A stretch of DNA of 64,000 nucleotides from Sphingomonas citricola (lineage in GTDB: Bacteria > Pseudomonadota > Alphaproteobacteria > Sphingomonadales > Sphingomonadaceae): positions 62,001-126,000 of the forward strand of contig NZ_JAHXZM010000007.1 of the NCBI RefSeq assembly GCF_019429535.1, read 5' to 3'. The notes under the pieces were generated by a model. It had not been told where the DNA came from. It saw nothing but the letters and a program-made list of their open reading frames with translations, and made no database searches. Position 1 is the first letter of the stretch. Every line of letters starts with the position of its first letter. Of the stretch, positions 1 through 8,581 are shown one piece after another. Made by a program: the position numbers and the translations under genes.

Positions 1-2
1 TC

Positions 3-194
3 GATGCCGTGGGCATGCCGATCGCGGGGCTGTTCGGGATCGGGCTCGCGGCTGGGTTCGTTCCGTGGGGGACACTGGGTGGCGAACGAAGCTTTCGTGG
101 GCAGGCGAACGGCCTGTGGCTGTGGCAGAACGACGTCGGCATGATGATCGTCGATCAGGTGCTAGGCGCGGATGCGCGGCGGGCGGCGGGATGA
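3..194 (+). CDS. C-terminal end of a probable FAD-dependent oxidoreductase (partial)
   Basis: Only the last 63 codons are in the window; the frame is open to the left edge, so the gene begins upstream. The visible peptide has a glycine-rich stretch (GLFGIGLAAGF), a GGERSFRGQ segment and the end segment LWLWQNDVG, then a stop. This resembles the C-terminal part of flavoproteins that close their FAD site with a glycine-rich strand and helix, but too little is visible to name the enzyme. Its TGA overlaps the ATG of the following glycosyltransferase (ATGA), so the two are probably translationally coupled. The family assignment is a tentative inference; that this is a real coding end is well supported by the overlap. 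Confidence 0.45.
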   Translation, partial: DAVGMPIAGLFGIGLAAGFVPWGTLGGERSFRGQANGLWLWQNDVGMMIVDQVLGADARRAAG

Positions 195-1234
195 CGCCCG
201 CGCCGGTCGTCAGCGTCGTGATGGCCGCGTACAACGGCGCGCGGCTGATCGAGGAAACGCTGTCCAGTCTCTCGCGTCAGACGATGGGCGCGTGGGAAGC
301 GATCGTCGTCGACGATTGCTCCACCGACGACACGCGCGCGGTGGTGGCCGGGTGGCACGATCCACGCGTGCGGCTGGTTGCGCTGCCACGGAACGGCGGG
401 CCGGTTCGCGCGCGCAATCAAGCACTTACCCACGCGCGCGGCCGGTATATCGCCGCGCTCGACCAGGACGATCTGTGCCATCCCGACCGTTTCGCGCGGC
501 AGGTCGCGTTCCTCGACGCGGCACCCGAGGTGGCGTTGCTGGGAACCGCGACGCAGGTGCTGAGCGAGACGGGGCTCACGCGTGCGCGCCATACGCAGGT
601 GACGACGCCGGCGCTGGTCGGGTGGCAGTTGCGCTTCTCCAACCCGCTGGTCTGGTCATCGGTGATGGTTCGCGGCGAAGTGGCGCGTGCGCTCGACCCG
701 TTCACGCGTCCCGACATGCTCTATGCCGAGGATTTCGACCTCTACCACCGCGTCGCGCAGCACGGGGCGGTGGCGCGCATCGACGAGCCGCTGGTCACCT
801 ATCGCAGCCATGCCGACGGCTGTTCGCAGCGGTACGAGGACGTGATGCTGGCGAGTGCGGAGCGCGTCCTGTCGGGGGCATTGCACGAGACGTTCGGGGG
901 CATGGCGACCGATGCGGCGCGGTTGTTTGTGCGGCACCTGATGCACGGTGCGCCGGTGCCCGACGGTGCGACACTCGGGCGGCTGGCGGCGCTGCTTGAT
1001 CACGCGCGGCTGCGCTATCTGGCGACGACGCGCGCCGACGCGACCGATCGCCGGCTGATCGCGCGCGAGACGCGGCGGGTGTGGGCGAACGTCCTGCGCG
1101 CCGGGCTGCGGCACGCGACGATCGGGCTGCGCGACGCGATCGCGGCGGGGCCGGTCGCGAGCGTGGCACGCGTCGACCGGCTGGCGTGGAGCCGGATGAT
1201 CGGTCAGGTGCGCCCGTGGCTGGCGGCGGGCTGA
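191..1234 (+). CDS. Family 2 glycosyltransferase
   Basis: This is a 347-residue GT-A fold glycosyltransferase of family GT2. The N-terminus has the family's opening strand (PVVSVVMAAYNGA), then IVVDDCSTDDT, and a DXD-type metal and nucleotide-sugar site, ALDQDD, near residue 93. A later acidic motif, AEDFDLYHRV, is where the catalytic base usually sits. The sugar donor and acceptor cannot be read from sequence. The start is taken at the ATG overlapping the upstream stop codon; a longer in-frame extension to position 65 exists but runs back through the upstream gene and lacks GT2 features. No transmembrane segment is seen, so it is probably cytoplasmic or peripheral. It is followed by a convergent L,D-transpeptidase. 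Confidence 0.85.
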   Translation: MTPAPVVSVVMAAYNGARLIEETLSSLSRQTMGAWEAIVVDDCSTDDTRAVVAGWHDPRVRLVALPRNGGPVRARNQALTHARGRYIAALDQDDLCHPDRFARQVAFLDAAPEVALLGTATQVLSETGLTRARHTQVTTPALVGWQLRFSNPLVWSSVMVRGEVARALDPFTRPDMLYAEDFDLYHRVAQHGAVARIDEPLVTYRSHADGCSQRYEDVMLASAERVLSGALHETFGGMATDAARLFVRHLMHGAPVPDGATLGRLAALLDHARLRYLATTRADATDRRLIARETRRVWANVLRAGLRHATIGLRDAIAAGPVASVARVDRLAWSRMIGQVRPWLAAG

Positions 1235-1306
1235 GCAGGGCGCGTACGTAGGTAACGGGCGGCGCGGCGGCGGTCCGCCGTCACTGCGCCAACGCGTCGG
1301 GGACGA

Positions 1307-2026
1307 TCAGACCTTTGCCGCGTAGATCATGCGGCCCGGCCCGAGCCGCTCGAACACCTCGGCGAGCTCGTTCTCGCCCACCGCAAAGCAGCCCTGGCTG
1401 CGACCCAGCATCCCGCGCTCCGCCACCATCTCGCGATTGGCGTACCACGCGGCGTGGACCACGATCGCGCGATCGAGCGCGTTGCTGTTGGTGTGATCGA
1501 GTCCGATCAGCCGCTGCGACTTGCCGTGCTTGCCGACGTAATAGTCGCTCGTCAGGAAGGCGCCCTCGCACGACGCGTTCGAGCCATTGGCGTTCGAGAA
1601 ACGCTGCAGATAGCCGGTGTGCGCGGGATCCGAGCCCGAGCCGTGCGCGACGAGCTTCGAGGAGGTACGGCCGTCCTCGAGGTTGACGAGGTGGAAGCGC
1701 GGCGTGCCCGACGAGGTCGCGAAATCGGCGATCGCGATGCGGTCGTGGCGCTGTACGCTGCTGCCGTGCTGCTGGAGCGCGGCGAGCGCGCGGCGCATCA
1801 GCGTCGGGCGAACGGTGCCGAGGCTGTTGGCGCTGTCGGCCGGGAACGAATCGGCAGTGAAGCCGCCAGCGCTGTGCCCCTCGTACAAGCCGTTCGGGAG
1901 CAACGATTCGGGCGCGCGACGCATGCTGGCCGACACCGCCGAGGGGATCATCATCGCCCCCGCAAACAGGCTGCCCGTCTTCAACAAGGCGCGCCGCGAT
2001 GGCATCGGTTCACGCGTCAACTGCAT
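1307..2026 (-). CDS. Murein L,D-transpeptidase catalytic domain protein (YkuD_2 type)
   Basis: A 239-residue exported protein. The N-terminus carries SRRALLKTG followed by a hydrophobic stretch ending in an SAVSA-type cleavage site, which looks like a twin-arginine or Sec signal. The rest matches the YkuD_2 (PF13645) group of L,D-transpeptidase-like proteins: HGSGSDPAHTG, the long loop around FSNANGSNASCEGAF, the VVHAAWYAN strand, and the catalytic signature GRSQGCFAV, whose Cys is the expected nucleophile. By family it would act on peptidoglycan peptides in the periplasm; its exact activity is unproven. An alternative start is the second Met (position 2005). It is divergent from a second, unrelated-looking L,D-transpeptidase. 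Confidence 0.82.
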   Translation of the reverse strand: MQLTREPMPSRRALLKTGSLFAGAMMIPSAVSASMRRAPESLLPNGLYEGHSAGGFTADSFPADSANSLGTVRPTLMRRALAALQQHGSSVQRHDRIAIADFATSSGTPRFHLVNLEDGRTSSKLVAHGSGSDPAHTGYLQRFSNANGSNASCEGAFLTSDYYVGKHGKSQRLIGLDHTNSNALDRAIVVHAAWYANREMVAERGMLGRSQGCFAVGENELAEVFERLGPGRMIYAAKV

Positions 2027-2237
2027 TTCGTCGGATCATCCTTATCAGGTAGGTCCGCTTGGTACCATGATTCGGCTTAATGATCTGCAATCTTTTCCGC
2101 ATCTTAGGCGCGTGTTCTGACATTCTGGCGCGGAATCCACACGATTCATCGGCGCGGCACCAAAATCGCGGTAACGAGTTATCAACCACGACGACGCTGC
2201 CGGGAACCGGCGAACAGACAACCTGAGGACCACGATC

Positions 2238-2861
2238 ATGCTGCGACGCGCCCTGTTGCTGGCCGCGCCGGTGCTTGCCGGCGCATGCTTCTCGTACCCC
2301 GTGCAGGCGCGCGTGATGGACGGTCTGGCGTTGACCGAGGCCGCTGCCTCGCTCGCGCCCAACCGGTATTTGTGGAGCGACGATCAGGCGACCGGGCCGG
2401 TCAGCATCCTGATTTCGATCCCCGATCAGCGCGCCTACGTCTTTCGCGGCGAGACGCTGGTCGCGGCCTCCACCGTGTCGACCGGCAAGGCGGGCAACGA
2501 CACGCCGACGGGCAGCTTCACGATCCTGCAAAAGAACGCGCGGCATTTCTCCAACCGCTACGACAATGCGCCAATGCCGTACATGCAGCGGCTGACGTGG
2601 GACGGGGTCGCGCTGCACGCGGGCGCCAACCCCGGCTTCCCCGCGTCGCACGGGTGCATCCGGCTGCCGACTGCCTTTGCCAAGAAGCTGTTCGAGATCA
2701 CCCAATTGGGCGCGACGGTCGAGGTGACCGACGAAGCCTATGTCAGCGGGATGGATGCGCCGGTCTACACGCCGGCGGCGGTCTCGCGCGATCACGAGGT
2801 CGGCGAAACCGCGCGCGCGAACGAGCGCGAGGGGATCGCGCAGGCGATGCGCGCCGATTGA
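2238..2861 (+). CDS. L,D-transpeptidase, YkuD family
   Basis: A 207-residue exported enzyme. A signal peptide (MLRRALLLAAPVLAGACFSYP) is followed by a classical YkuD domain. It has VSILISIPDQRAYVFRGE at its start, TGKAGNDTPTG in the substrate groove and the catalytic signature LHAGANPGFPASHGCIRLP, with both His and the nucleophilic Cys. Such enzymes form 3-3 crosslinks or attach proteins to peptidoglycan in the periplasm. The Cys within the signal region (ACF) could be a lipobox, so a lipoprotein is possible. It is transcribed away from the YkuD_2 gene across a 211-bp intergenic region and faces a tonB gene convergently. Confidence 0.88.
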   Translation: MLRRALLLAAPVLAGACFSYPVQARVMDGLALTEAAASLAPNRYLWSDDQATGPVSILISIPDQRAYVFRGETLVAASTVSTGKAGNDTPTGSFTILQKNARHFSNRYDNAPMPYMQRLTWDGVALHAGANPGFPASHGCIRLPTAFAKKLFEITQLGATVEVTDEAYVSGMDAPVYTPAAVSRDHEVGETARANEREGIAQAMRAD

Positions 2862-2862
2862 T

Positions 2863-2901
2863 CGGTCGCCTCCCGGCCGACGCGCGGCGGGGAAGCGACC
2901 G
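2863..2901. terminator. Hairpin between two convergent genes
   Basis: The arm at 2863-2874 (CGGTCGCCTCCC) pairs with 2890-2901 (GGGAAGCGACCG) with one mismatch. The hairpin lies exactly between the stops of the YkuD transpeptidase and the convergent tonB gene. There is no clear T-tract, so it may be a weak bidirectional terminator. Confidence 0.4.
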
Positions 2902-2906
2902 TGGGT

Positions 2907-3575
2907 TCAGCGCGGCAATTGCCAGCGGACGCGGTCGTCGTAGCTGGTCGCGATCGCATTGCCCGCATCGTTGCGGGCGGGTTCGAAGCGCGCGCGGCGC
3001 TGGTACAGGCGACACGTCGCGTTATCGAGCGTGGCCGAACCGCTCGACGCGGTGACCGAGCAGCCGGTGACGCGCCCGTCGCTGCCGACCTGGACGGTCA
3101 GTGACACCACCCCCTCGTCCTCGGCGCGGAGCGCGGCGGCGGGGTAATCCTCGGTGGTGATCCAGCTGCTGCGATTGCCGAGCGCGCGAACGCCGCTCGC
3201 CTTGCTGATGACCGGCGGGGCAGGGGGTGGCGGCGCGACGTCGATCCGCGCGGGCGGGAAGGACAGCGGCGGCGCGGGCACGAGGTCGACGGTCACGGTC
3301 GGATTGTCGGTCAGCGTCGGCACGCGCGGCACGACCGTCGTGATCACGGTGGCGCTCGACGGCGCGGTGGCGGTCTGCTGCGGCGGGGGCGGTGTGTCGG
3401 GCGGCGGTGGCACGTCGAGGGGGACGTTGGTGGTCGTCAGCGTATGCGACACCTCGCGGACGAAGTTCGTCGCCATGCCGGTGACGAAGGCGAAACCGAG
3501 CAATCCGTGGATGGCCGCGACGCCGGCGATCGTCGCGATACGCCGGCTGCCGGGTGCCTGATCGGAATAGGCCAT
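2907..3575 (-). CDS. TonB family energy transducer
   Basis: A 222-residue protein with TonB architecture: a short cytoplasmic N-terminus, one transmembrane segment (IATIAGVAAIHGLLGFAFVTG, residues about 13-34), a proline-rich periplasmic spacer with PPPPDTPPPP and PPPPAPP blocks, and a C-terminal TonB domain. That domain has YPAAALRAEDEGVVSLTVQV and RVTGCSVTASSGSATLD followed by RRARFEPA. It would pass energy from ExbBD to outer-membrane receptors; no exbB/exbD is adjacent. The start is supported by an AAGGAGAG ribosome-binding site about nine bases upstream. With two large TonB-dependent receptors in this window it could serve either, but that cannot be decided from sequence. Confidence 0.85.
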   Translation of the reverse strand: MAYSDQAPGSRRIATIAGVAAIHGLLGFAFVTGMATNFVREVSHTLTTTNVPLDVPPPPDTPPPPQQTATAPSSATVITTVVPRVPTLTDNPTVTVDLVPAPPLSFPPARIDVAPPPPAPPVISKASGVRALGNRSSWITTEDYPAAALRAEDEGVVSLTVQVGSDGRVTGCSVTASSGSATLDNATCRLYQRRARFEPARNDAGNAIATSYDDRVRWQLPR

Positions 3576-3691
3576 GTGACATCTCTCCTTGCCCGGAGGT
3601 GTCGCGGCCGTAGAACCGCCCGTCGACGAACTCCGAACGGAGAAGCTGCGCCTGTCGGCCCATGTTGATCAAGCGACTTAACCGAGGGGTG

Positions 3692-4519
3692 CTACAGGTG
3701 TGTGCGAACCTGCCAGAGTTCGGGGAACAGCTCGACCTCTAGCATGCGCCGCAGATAGCCGACGCCGCTGGTGCCGCCGGTCCCGCGCTTCAATCCGATC
3801 ACCCGCTCGACGGTGGTGACGTGGTTGAAACGCCAGCGGCGGAAATAATCCTCGAGGTCGACCAGTTTCTCGGCGAGTTCGTACAGCGGCCAATGAGCCG
3901 CGGGATCGCGGTAGATCGTCGCCCAGGCTTCGGTCACCGCCGGGTCGGTCGCACGCTCGCTGCGCCAGTCACGCGTCGGGTCGCCGAGCAGGTCGTGCCG
4001 GTGGAGCAGCAGCAGCGCGGCGTCGTAGATGCTTGGCTGCGAGAGGATGTTCTCAAGCGCGGCGAGCGTGTCACTGCGGTGGCGATGGGGGGCGAGCATC
4101 GCGTGGTGGCGGTTGCCGCACAGGAATTCGATCGCGCGATACTGCCACGACTGGAACCCCGACGACTGGCCGAGCGCGTCGCGGAAGGTGGTGTATTCGC
4201 TGGGCGTCATCGTACGCAGCACGTCCCACGCGCCGTTCAACTGTTCGAGGATGCGGCTGACGCGCGCGAGCATCTTGATCGCGTGGGGTAGTTCGTCGCG
4301 CAGGATGGCGTCGCGCGCGCTGGTGAGCTCGTGGACCGCGAGCTTCATCCACAATTCGCTGGTCTGGTGCTGGATGATGAACAGCAGCTCGTCGTGCGCG
4401 GTCGAACGCGGGTGCTGCGCGTCCAGCACGCGGTCGAGCGCGAGGTAATCGGCGTAGGCCATCTTGCCGGCGAAGTTCAGCTCCGCGCCGGCATGGGGTG
4501 GAGGCGCGTCGTCGCTCAC
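3692..4519 (-). CDS. kynA: Tryptophan 2,3-dioxygenase
   Basis: A 275-residue haem enzyme opening the indole ring of L-tryptophan to N-formylkynurenine, the first step of the kynurenine pathway. Family landmarks are present: [14 protein letters not shown] in the substrate pocket, [25 protein letters not shown], the histidine in [15 protein letters not shown] that is the expected proximal haem ligand, and the C-terminal [11 protein letters not shown] loop. Length is normal for bacterial TDO. Its ATG overlaps the stop of kynU by four bases, so the two are translationally coupled with kynU first. Kynurenine formamidase (kynB), needed between the two steps, is not in this window. Confidence 0.96.
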   Translation of the reverse strand: MSDDAPPPHAGAELNFAGKMAYADYLALDRVLDAQHPRSTAHDELLFIIQHQTSELWMKLAVHELTSARDAILRDELPHAIKMLARVSRILEQLNGAWDVLRTMTPSEYTTFRDALGQSSGFQSWQYRAIEFLCGNRHHAMLAPHRHRSDTLAALENILSQPSIYDAALLLLHRHDLLGDPTRDWRSERATDPAVTEAWATIYRDPAAHWPLYELAEKLVDLEDYFRRWRFNHVTTVERVIGLKRGTGGTSGVGYLRRMLEVELFPELWQVRTHL

Positions 4520-5721
4520 GTGACGGCCGCGCGCTGCTGATATTCGGCGGCCTCATAGGCGCGGGTGTCGATCACGTCGGCGAGGATCGTGGCGGCCTGC
4601 ACCACCTCGGCCTCTGAGAGGTAGAGCGGGGTGAAGCCGAAGCGCAGGATGTCGGGCGCACGCACGTCGCCGATCACGCCGCGCGCGATCAACGCCTGCA
4701 TCACCGGGTAAGCGTGGTCGTGGCGGAACGACACCTGGCTGCCGCGCGCATGGGGCGCGCGCGGGGAGGCGAGTTGCAGGCCACAATCCTCCTGGGGGCA
4801 GCGACGCTCGACTTCGCGGATGAACGTGTCGGAGAGGTGGATCGAGGCAGCGCGCAAGCTCCCCAAGTCGACACCCTCCCAAGCGTCGAGTGCGGCATCG
4901 AGGATCGACAAGGCGACGATCGGCGGGGTGCCGACGCGCATCCGCTCGATACCGGCCGCGGGGCGGTAGGCACGCTCAAACGCGAAGGGTTCGGCGTGAC
5001 CGAGCCAGCCCGACAGGATCGGTTGCGCGACATCGGCGTGGCGCGGGGCAACGTAGATGAAGGCGGGGCTGCCGGGACCGCCGTTCAGATATTTGTAGGT
5101 GCAGCCCACCGCAAAATCGGCGTCGGCCCCTTCGAGGTGGACGGGGATCGCACCGGCGGAGTGCGCCAAATCCCAGACGGCGATCGCGCCAACATCATGC
5201 GCGCGTCTGGTGAGCGCCGCCATGTCGTGGAGCCGGCCGGTGCGGTAGTCGACCTCGGTCAGCATCGTAACCGCGACCGTCTCGTCGATCGCGTCCGCGA
5301 CTTCCTCGGGTGCGACGACCTTCAGCTCGCGCCCGCCAAGTGCTGAGAGCAGGCCGTCGGCGATGTAAAGGTCGCTCGGGAAATTGCCGCTGTCGCTCAG
5401 GACCACGCGGCGGTCGGCGGGCGCGAGCGCGAGCGCGGCGGCGAGCGCTTGGAACACCTTGATCGACAAGGTGTCGCCGGTGACGACGCTGCCCGCAGGC
5501 GCACCGATCAGCCGCGCGATGCGATCGCCGACGCGCGAGGGCAGTGTCATCCAGTCGCTATCGTTCCACGCGCGGATAAGCTGATCGCCCCATTGCTCGC
5601 GCAGCACTTGCCCCACGCGCGCCTCCGCCGCGAGCGGCAGGGGGCCGAGCGAATTGCCGTCGAGGTAGATCACGCCCTCGGGCAGGTGGAACAGCGCGGC
5701 GGTCGCGGCGAAATCGGTCAT
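4516..5721 (-). CDS. kynU: Kynureninase
   Basis: A 401-residue PLP enzyme that cleaves kynurenine to anthranilate and alanine. Recognisable are the N-terminal [19 protein letters not shown], the PLP-phosphate region around [15 protein letters not shown], the aspartate in [15 protein letters not shown], and the PLP lysine in [18 protein letters not shown]. The start is placed at [11 protein letters not shown] (5721); an upstream in-frame Met at 5754 adds eleven unconserved residues. It lies 49 bp behind the EmrB-like transporter on the same strand and overlaps kynA, so kynUA may be the tail of the efflux operon. Product anthranilate could be a pump substrate, which is only an inference. Confidence 0.95.
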   Translation of the reverse strand: MTDFAATAALFHLPEGVIYLDGNSLGPLPLAAEARVGQVLREQWGDQLIRAWNDSDWMTLPSRVGDRIARLIGAPAGSVVTGDTLSIKVFQALAAALALAPADRRVVLSDSGNFPSDLYIADGLLSALGGRELKVVAPEEVADAIDETVAVTMLTEVDYRTGRLHDMAALTRRAHDVGAIAVWDLAHSAGAIPVHLEGADADFAVGCTYKYLNGGPGSPAFIYVAPRHADVAQPILSGWLGHAEPFAFERAYRPAAGIERMRVGTPPIVALSILDAALDAWEGVDLGSLRAASIHLSDTFIREVERRCPQEDCGLQLASPRAPHARGSQVSFRHDHAYPVMQALIARGVIGDVRAPDILRFGFTPLYLSEAEVVQAATILADVIDTRAYEAAEYQQRAAVT

Positions 5722-5770
5722 GTTCGCCGATGTAGCGACGCGACGCGCGAACACCTAATCGGCGGCGACC

Positions 5771-7411
5771 CTAATCGGCGGCAACGACGTGCCCCTCGGG
5801 CGGGGTCGGGCGGCGGCAGAACCAGACGATGACGAGCAGCCCGGCGCACAGGTACGAGCTGATGCGGAACAGATCGGTTGAGGCGAGCAGATAGGCCTGC
5901 CCCACCATCTGCCGCGTGATCGCCGCCGCGGCCTGTTGCGCGGTCAGCCCCAGTCGCATCAATTGCTCGGTCGCCATCTGGACGGGCATGTTGTTGCCGA
6001 CCGCTTCGGTCAGGCGGGTCTGGTGGAGCGCCTCGCGCCGGTCCCACGCGGTGGTGATGATCGAGGCCGCGAACGACCCTGCGACGATGCGGGTGAAGTT
6101 GGAGATGCCGGTCGCCGAGGGAAGCCGTTCGGGCGGGATGCGGTCGATCGCGATCGTTAGCATCGACAGGAAGAACGTGCTCATCGACACGCCCTGCACT
6201 AGGAGCGGCAGCATGAAATCGGTGAACGACGCGGTCGTCGTATAGCCCGAGCGCATGTAATAGCTGATCGCGAAGCCGATGAACGCGACGCTGGCGAGCA
6301 GCCGCGCGTCGAACTTGCCCGATAGCCGCGCGACGAACGGGGTCAGCACCACCGCGACGAGCCCGCTCGGTGCGGCGACCAGCCCCGCCCAGGTGGCGGT
6401 ATAGCCGAGCTGCGTCTGGAGCCAGAGCGGCAGGATCAGGATGTTGGCGAAGAAGACCGCGTAGCCGAGCGAGAAGGCCAGGTTGCCGATCAGGAAATTG
6501 CGACGCGCGAACAGCGACAGGTCGACGGTCGGGTTGGCGTCGGTGAGTTCCCAGATCACCCAGGCGACGAAGCCGACCGCGGCGACGATCGTCAGCACGA
6601 CGATGGTTGGATCGTTGAACCAGTCGGCATTCTTGCCGAGGTCGAGCATGACCTGGAGCGCGCCGACCCAGACAACGAGCAGCCCCAGGCCCATCGCGTC
6701 GATCGGCAGTTTCGCGGTCGGCGTCTCGCGCGATTTCAGGTTCGACCAGCAGATGAACGCGACGAAGATGCCGAAGGGGACGTTGATCAGGAAGATCCAC
6801 GACCAATGGTAATTGTCGGAGATATAGCCGCCCAGGATCGGCCCCATGATCGGCGCGACGAGCGTCGTCATCGACCAGATGCCGAGCGCGGTGGCGCGTT
6901 TCTGCGGGGGGAAGATCGAGATCAGCAGCGCCTGGCTGCCTGGCATGATCGGCCCCGCGGTCGCGCCCTGGAGCACGCGGAACAGGATCAGCGAGGGAAG
7001 ATCCCAGGCGATGCCGCACAGGAACGAGGCGAGCGTGAAGAACGCGACCGCGGTGCAAAACACGCGCACCACGCCGAAGCGCCGCATCAGCCAGCCGGTC
7101 AAGGGGACTGCGATGCCGTTCGATACCGCGAAGGCGGTGATGACCCAGGTCGAATTGTCGCTGCTGACGCCGAGATTGCCCGCGATCGTCGGCAGCGACA
7201 CGTTCGCGATCGTCGAATCCAGCACCATCATGAAGGTGCCGAGCGCGAGCGCGAACGAGGTCAGCGCGAGCTGCCCGCCGATCATCGCCGGAGGTCCGCC
7301 GGGTGCATCCGCCGCGCGCGCGGGGTTGGCGGCGGGGCGGATCGGGGCGTTCGCCTGCGCCTGCGCGGGGGCCGCCTCCGCTAGCCTGCTGGCGTCGCTC
7401 TGCTCGGTCAT
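5771..7411 (-). CDS. DHA2-family MFS multidrug transporter (EmrB/QacA type)
   Basis: A 546-residue inner-membrane transporter with the 14-helix DHA2 layout. Motifs include LDSTIANVSLPTIAGNLG in helix 1 (the family's D residue and TIANVALP motif), WVITAFAVSNGIAVPLTGWL, and the antiporter motif C region around GATAGPIMPGSQALL. It would form a tripartite proton-driven exporter with the adaptor encoded directly upstream (10 bp apart) and the outer-membrane factor before that. The N-terminal about 40 residues are low-complexity Ala/Pro. Substrate is unknown; MarR control and proximity to kynurenine genes are the only hints. Confidence 0.92.
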   Translation of the reverse strand: MTEQSDASRLAEAAPAQAQANAPIRPAANPARAADAPGGPPAMIGGQLALTSFALALGTFMMVLDSTIANVSLPTIAGNLGVSSDNSTWVITAFAVSNGIAVPLTGWLMRRFGVVRVFCTAVAFFTLASFLCGIAWDLPSLILFRVLQGATAGPIMPGSQALLISIFPPQKRATALGIWSMTTLVAPIMGPILGGYISDNYHWSWIFLINVPFGIFVAFICWSNLKSRETPTAKLPIDAMGLGLLVVWVGALQVMLDLGKNADWFNDPTIVVLTIVAAVGFVAWVIWELTDANPTVDLSLFARRNFLIGNLAFSLGYAVFFANILILPLWLQTQLGYTATWAGLVAAPSGLVAVVLTPFVARLSGKFDARLLASVAFIGFAISYYMRSGYTTTASFTDFMLPLLVQGVSMSTFFLSMLTIAIDRIPPERLPSATGISNFTRIVAGSFAASIITTAWDRREALHQTRLTEAVGNNMPVQMATEQLMRLGLTAQQAAAAITRQMVGQAYLLASTDLFRISSYLCAGLLVIVWFCRRPTPPEGHVVAAD

Positions 7412-7420
7412 GGCGCGCGT

Positions 7421-8581
7421 TTACCTGTTCGCGGCGATGATCTGGCGGATGTTGGCCTCGACCTGTGGGTCGCTGCCCGCGACCTCGCCCTTGTAAGGCG
7501 CGGCGGCCACCGCCGCGAGGCGTGCGCCCGACTTGCTGGCGGTGTCGACCACCGTCTTCACCGACAGACCGATGCGCAACGGATTGGCGGCGAGTTCGCG
7601 CGGGTCGAGCGCGATGCGCACCGGCACGCGCTGCACTATCTTGATCCAGTTGCCGCTGGCGTTCTGCGGCGGCAGCAGCGCGAAGGCATTGCCGCTACCC
7701 GCGCCGACGCCCGCGACGCGACCGTGGAAGACGAGGTCGTCGCCGTAGGTGTCGGCGGTGACGCGCACCGGCTGGCCGATGCGCAGGTCCTTCAACTGCG
7801 TTTCGCGGAAATTGGCGTCGACCCAGACACGCGTGAGCGGGACGACCGCCATCAGCGGCGTACCGGCGGCGATCTGCTGTCCGACCTGCACCGTGCGCTG
7901 CGCGACGACGCCGTCTACGGGTGCGACGACGTGCATGTGGCTGCGCGTGATCGCGGCGCGGTGATAGGCGGCGATGGCGGCGAGGACGGCGGGGTTGGTG
8001 TTGACGTCGGTGCCTTGAACGGTGCTCTGTGCCTGCGCGCGCTGCTGCTGCGCGAGGCGCAGGTTGGCGGTGGCGACCTTTACCGCGTCGGCAGCGTGAG
8101 AGAGTTCCTCGCCGGAGACGGCGCCCTCCGCGGCGGCACCGCGGCGGCGCCCGTAATCGTCACGCGCGCGGGCGAGTTCGGCCTGCGCCTGAACGATCGT
8201 CGCGTCCGATTGTCCGACGCGCGTGATGTCGGCGCGAGTGCTGCGCACCGCCTTCGCCAGCTCGGCGGCGGCGGCGGCGACGTTCACGTCGGCGGTGAGC
8301 GGATCGAGGTCGATCAGCGGCTGTCCCGCCTTCACCGACTGCGTGTTGTCGGCGTGGAGCGCGAGCACCGTGCCCGGATCGCGCGCGGTAATCGCGACCA
8401 CGTCGCCTGCGACATAAGCGTCGTCGGTTTCCTCCTCGGGCGGGGCGAGCAGGAAGTGGAACACCGCCCAGACGACCAGCGCGACGAGGACGACGACGCC
8501 CAGGATCGCGAAGGCGCGGCGGCGCGCGCGCGGCTTGCCCGCGGGTGTTTCGAGTGCGGTGTCGGTCGCGCTATCGGTCAT
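7421..8581 (-). CDS. HlyD/EmrA-family periplasmic adaptor
   Basis: A 386-residue membrane fusion protein. One N-terminal transmembrane segment (AFAILGVVVLVALVVWAVFHFLL) is followed by EEETDDAYVAGDVVAITARDPGTVLAL, the first half of the lipoyl domain typical of EmrA. A coiled-coil hairpin then carries many Ala, Gln and Glu residues, the second lipoyl half reads HVVAPVDGVVAQRTVQVGQQI, and a beta-barrel region contains VWVDANFRETQLKDLRIGQPV. It bridges the EmrB-like pump and the outer-membrane factor. Its ATG overlaps the stop of the preceding outer-membrane gene (ATGA), supporting a single transcript from marR. Confidence 0.93.
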   Translation of the reverse strand: MTDSATDTALETPAGKPRARRRAFAILGVVVLVALVVWAVFHFLLAPPEEETDDAYVAGDVVAITARDPGTVLALHADNTQSVKAGQPLIDLDPLTADVNVAAAAAELAKAVRSTRADITRVGQSDATIVQAQAELARARDDYGRRRGAAAEGAVSGEELSHAADAVKVATANLRLAQQQRAQAQSTVQGTDVNTNPAVLAAIAAYHRAAITRSHMHVVAPVDGVVAQRTVQVGQQIAAGTPLMAVVPLTRVWVDANFRETQLKDLRIGQPVRVTADTYGDDLVFHGRVAGVGAGSGNAFALLPPQNASGNWIKIVQRVPVRIALDPRELAANPLRIGLSVKTVVDTASKSGARLAAVAAAPYKGEVAGSDPQVEANIRQIIAANR

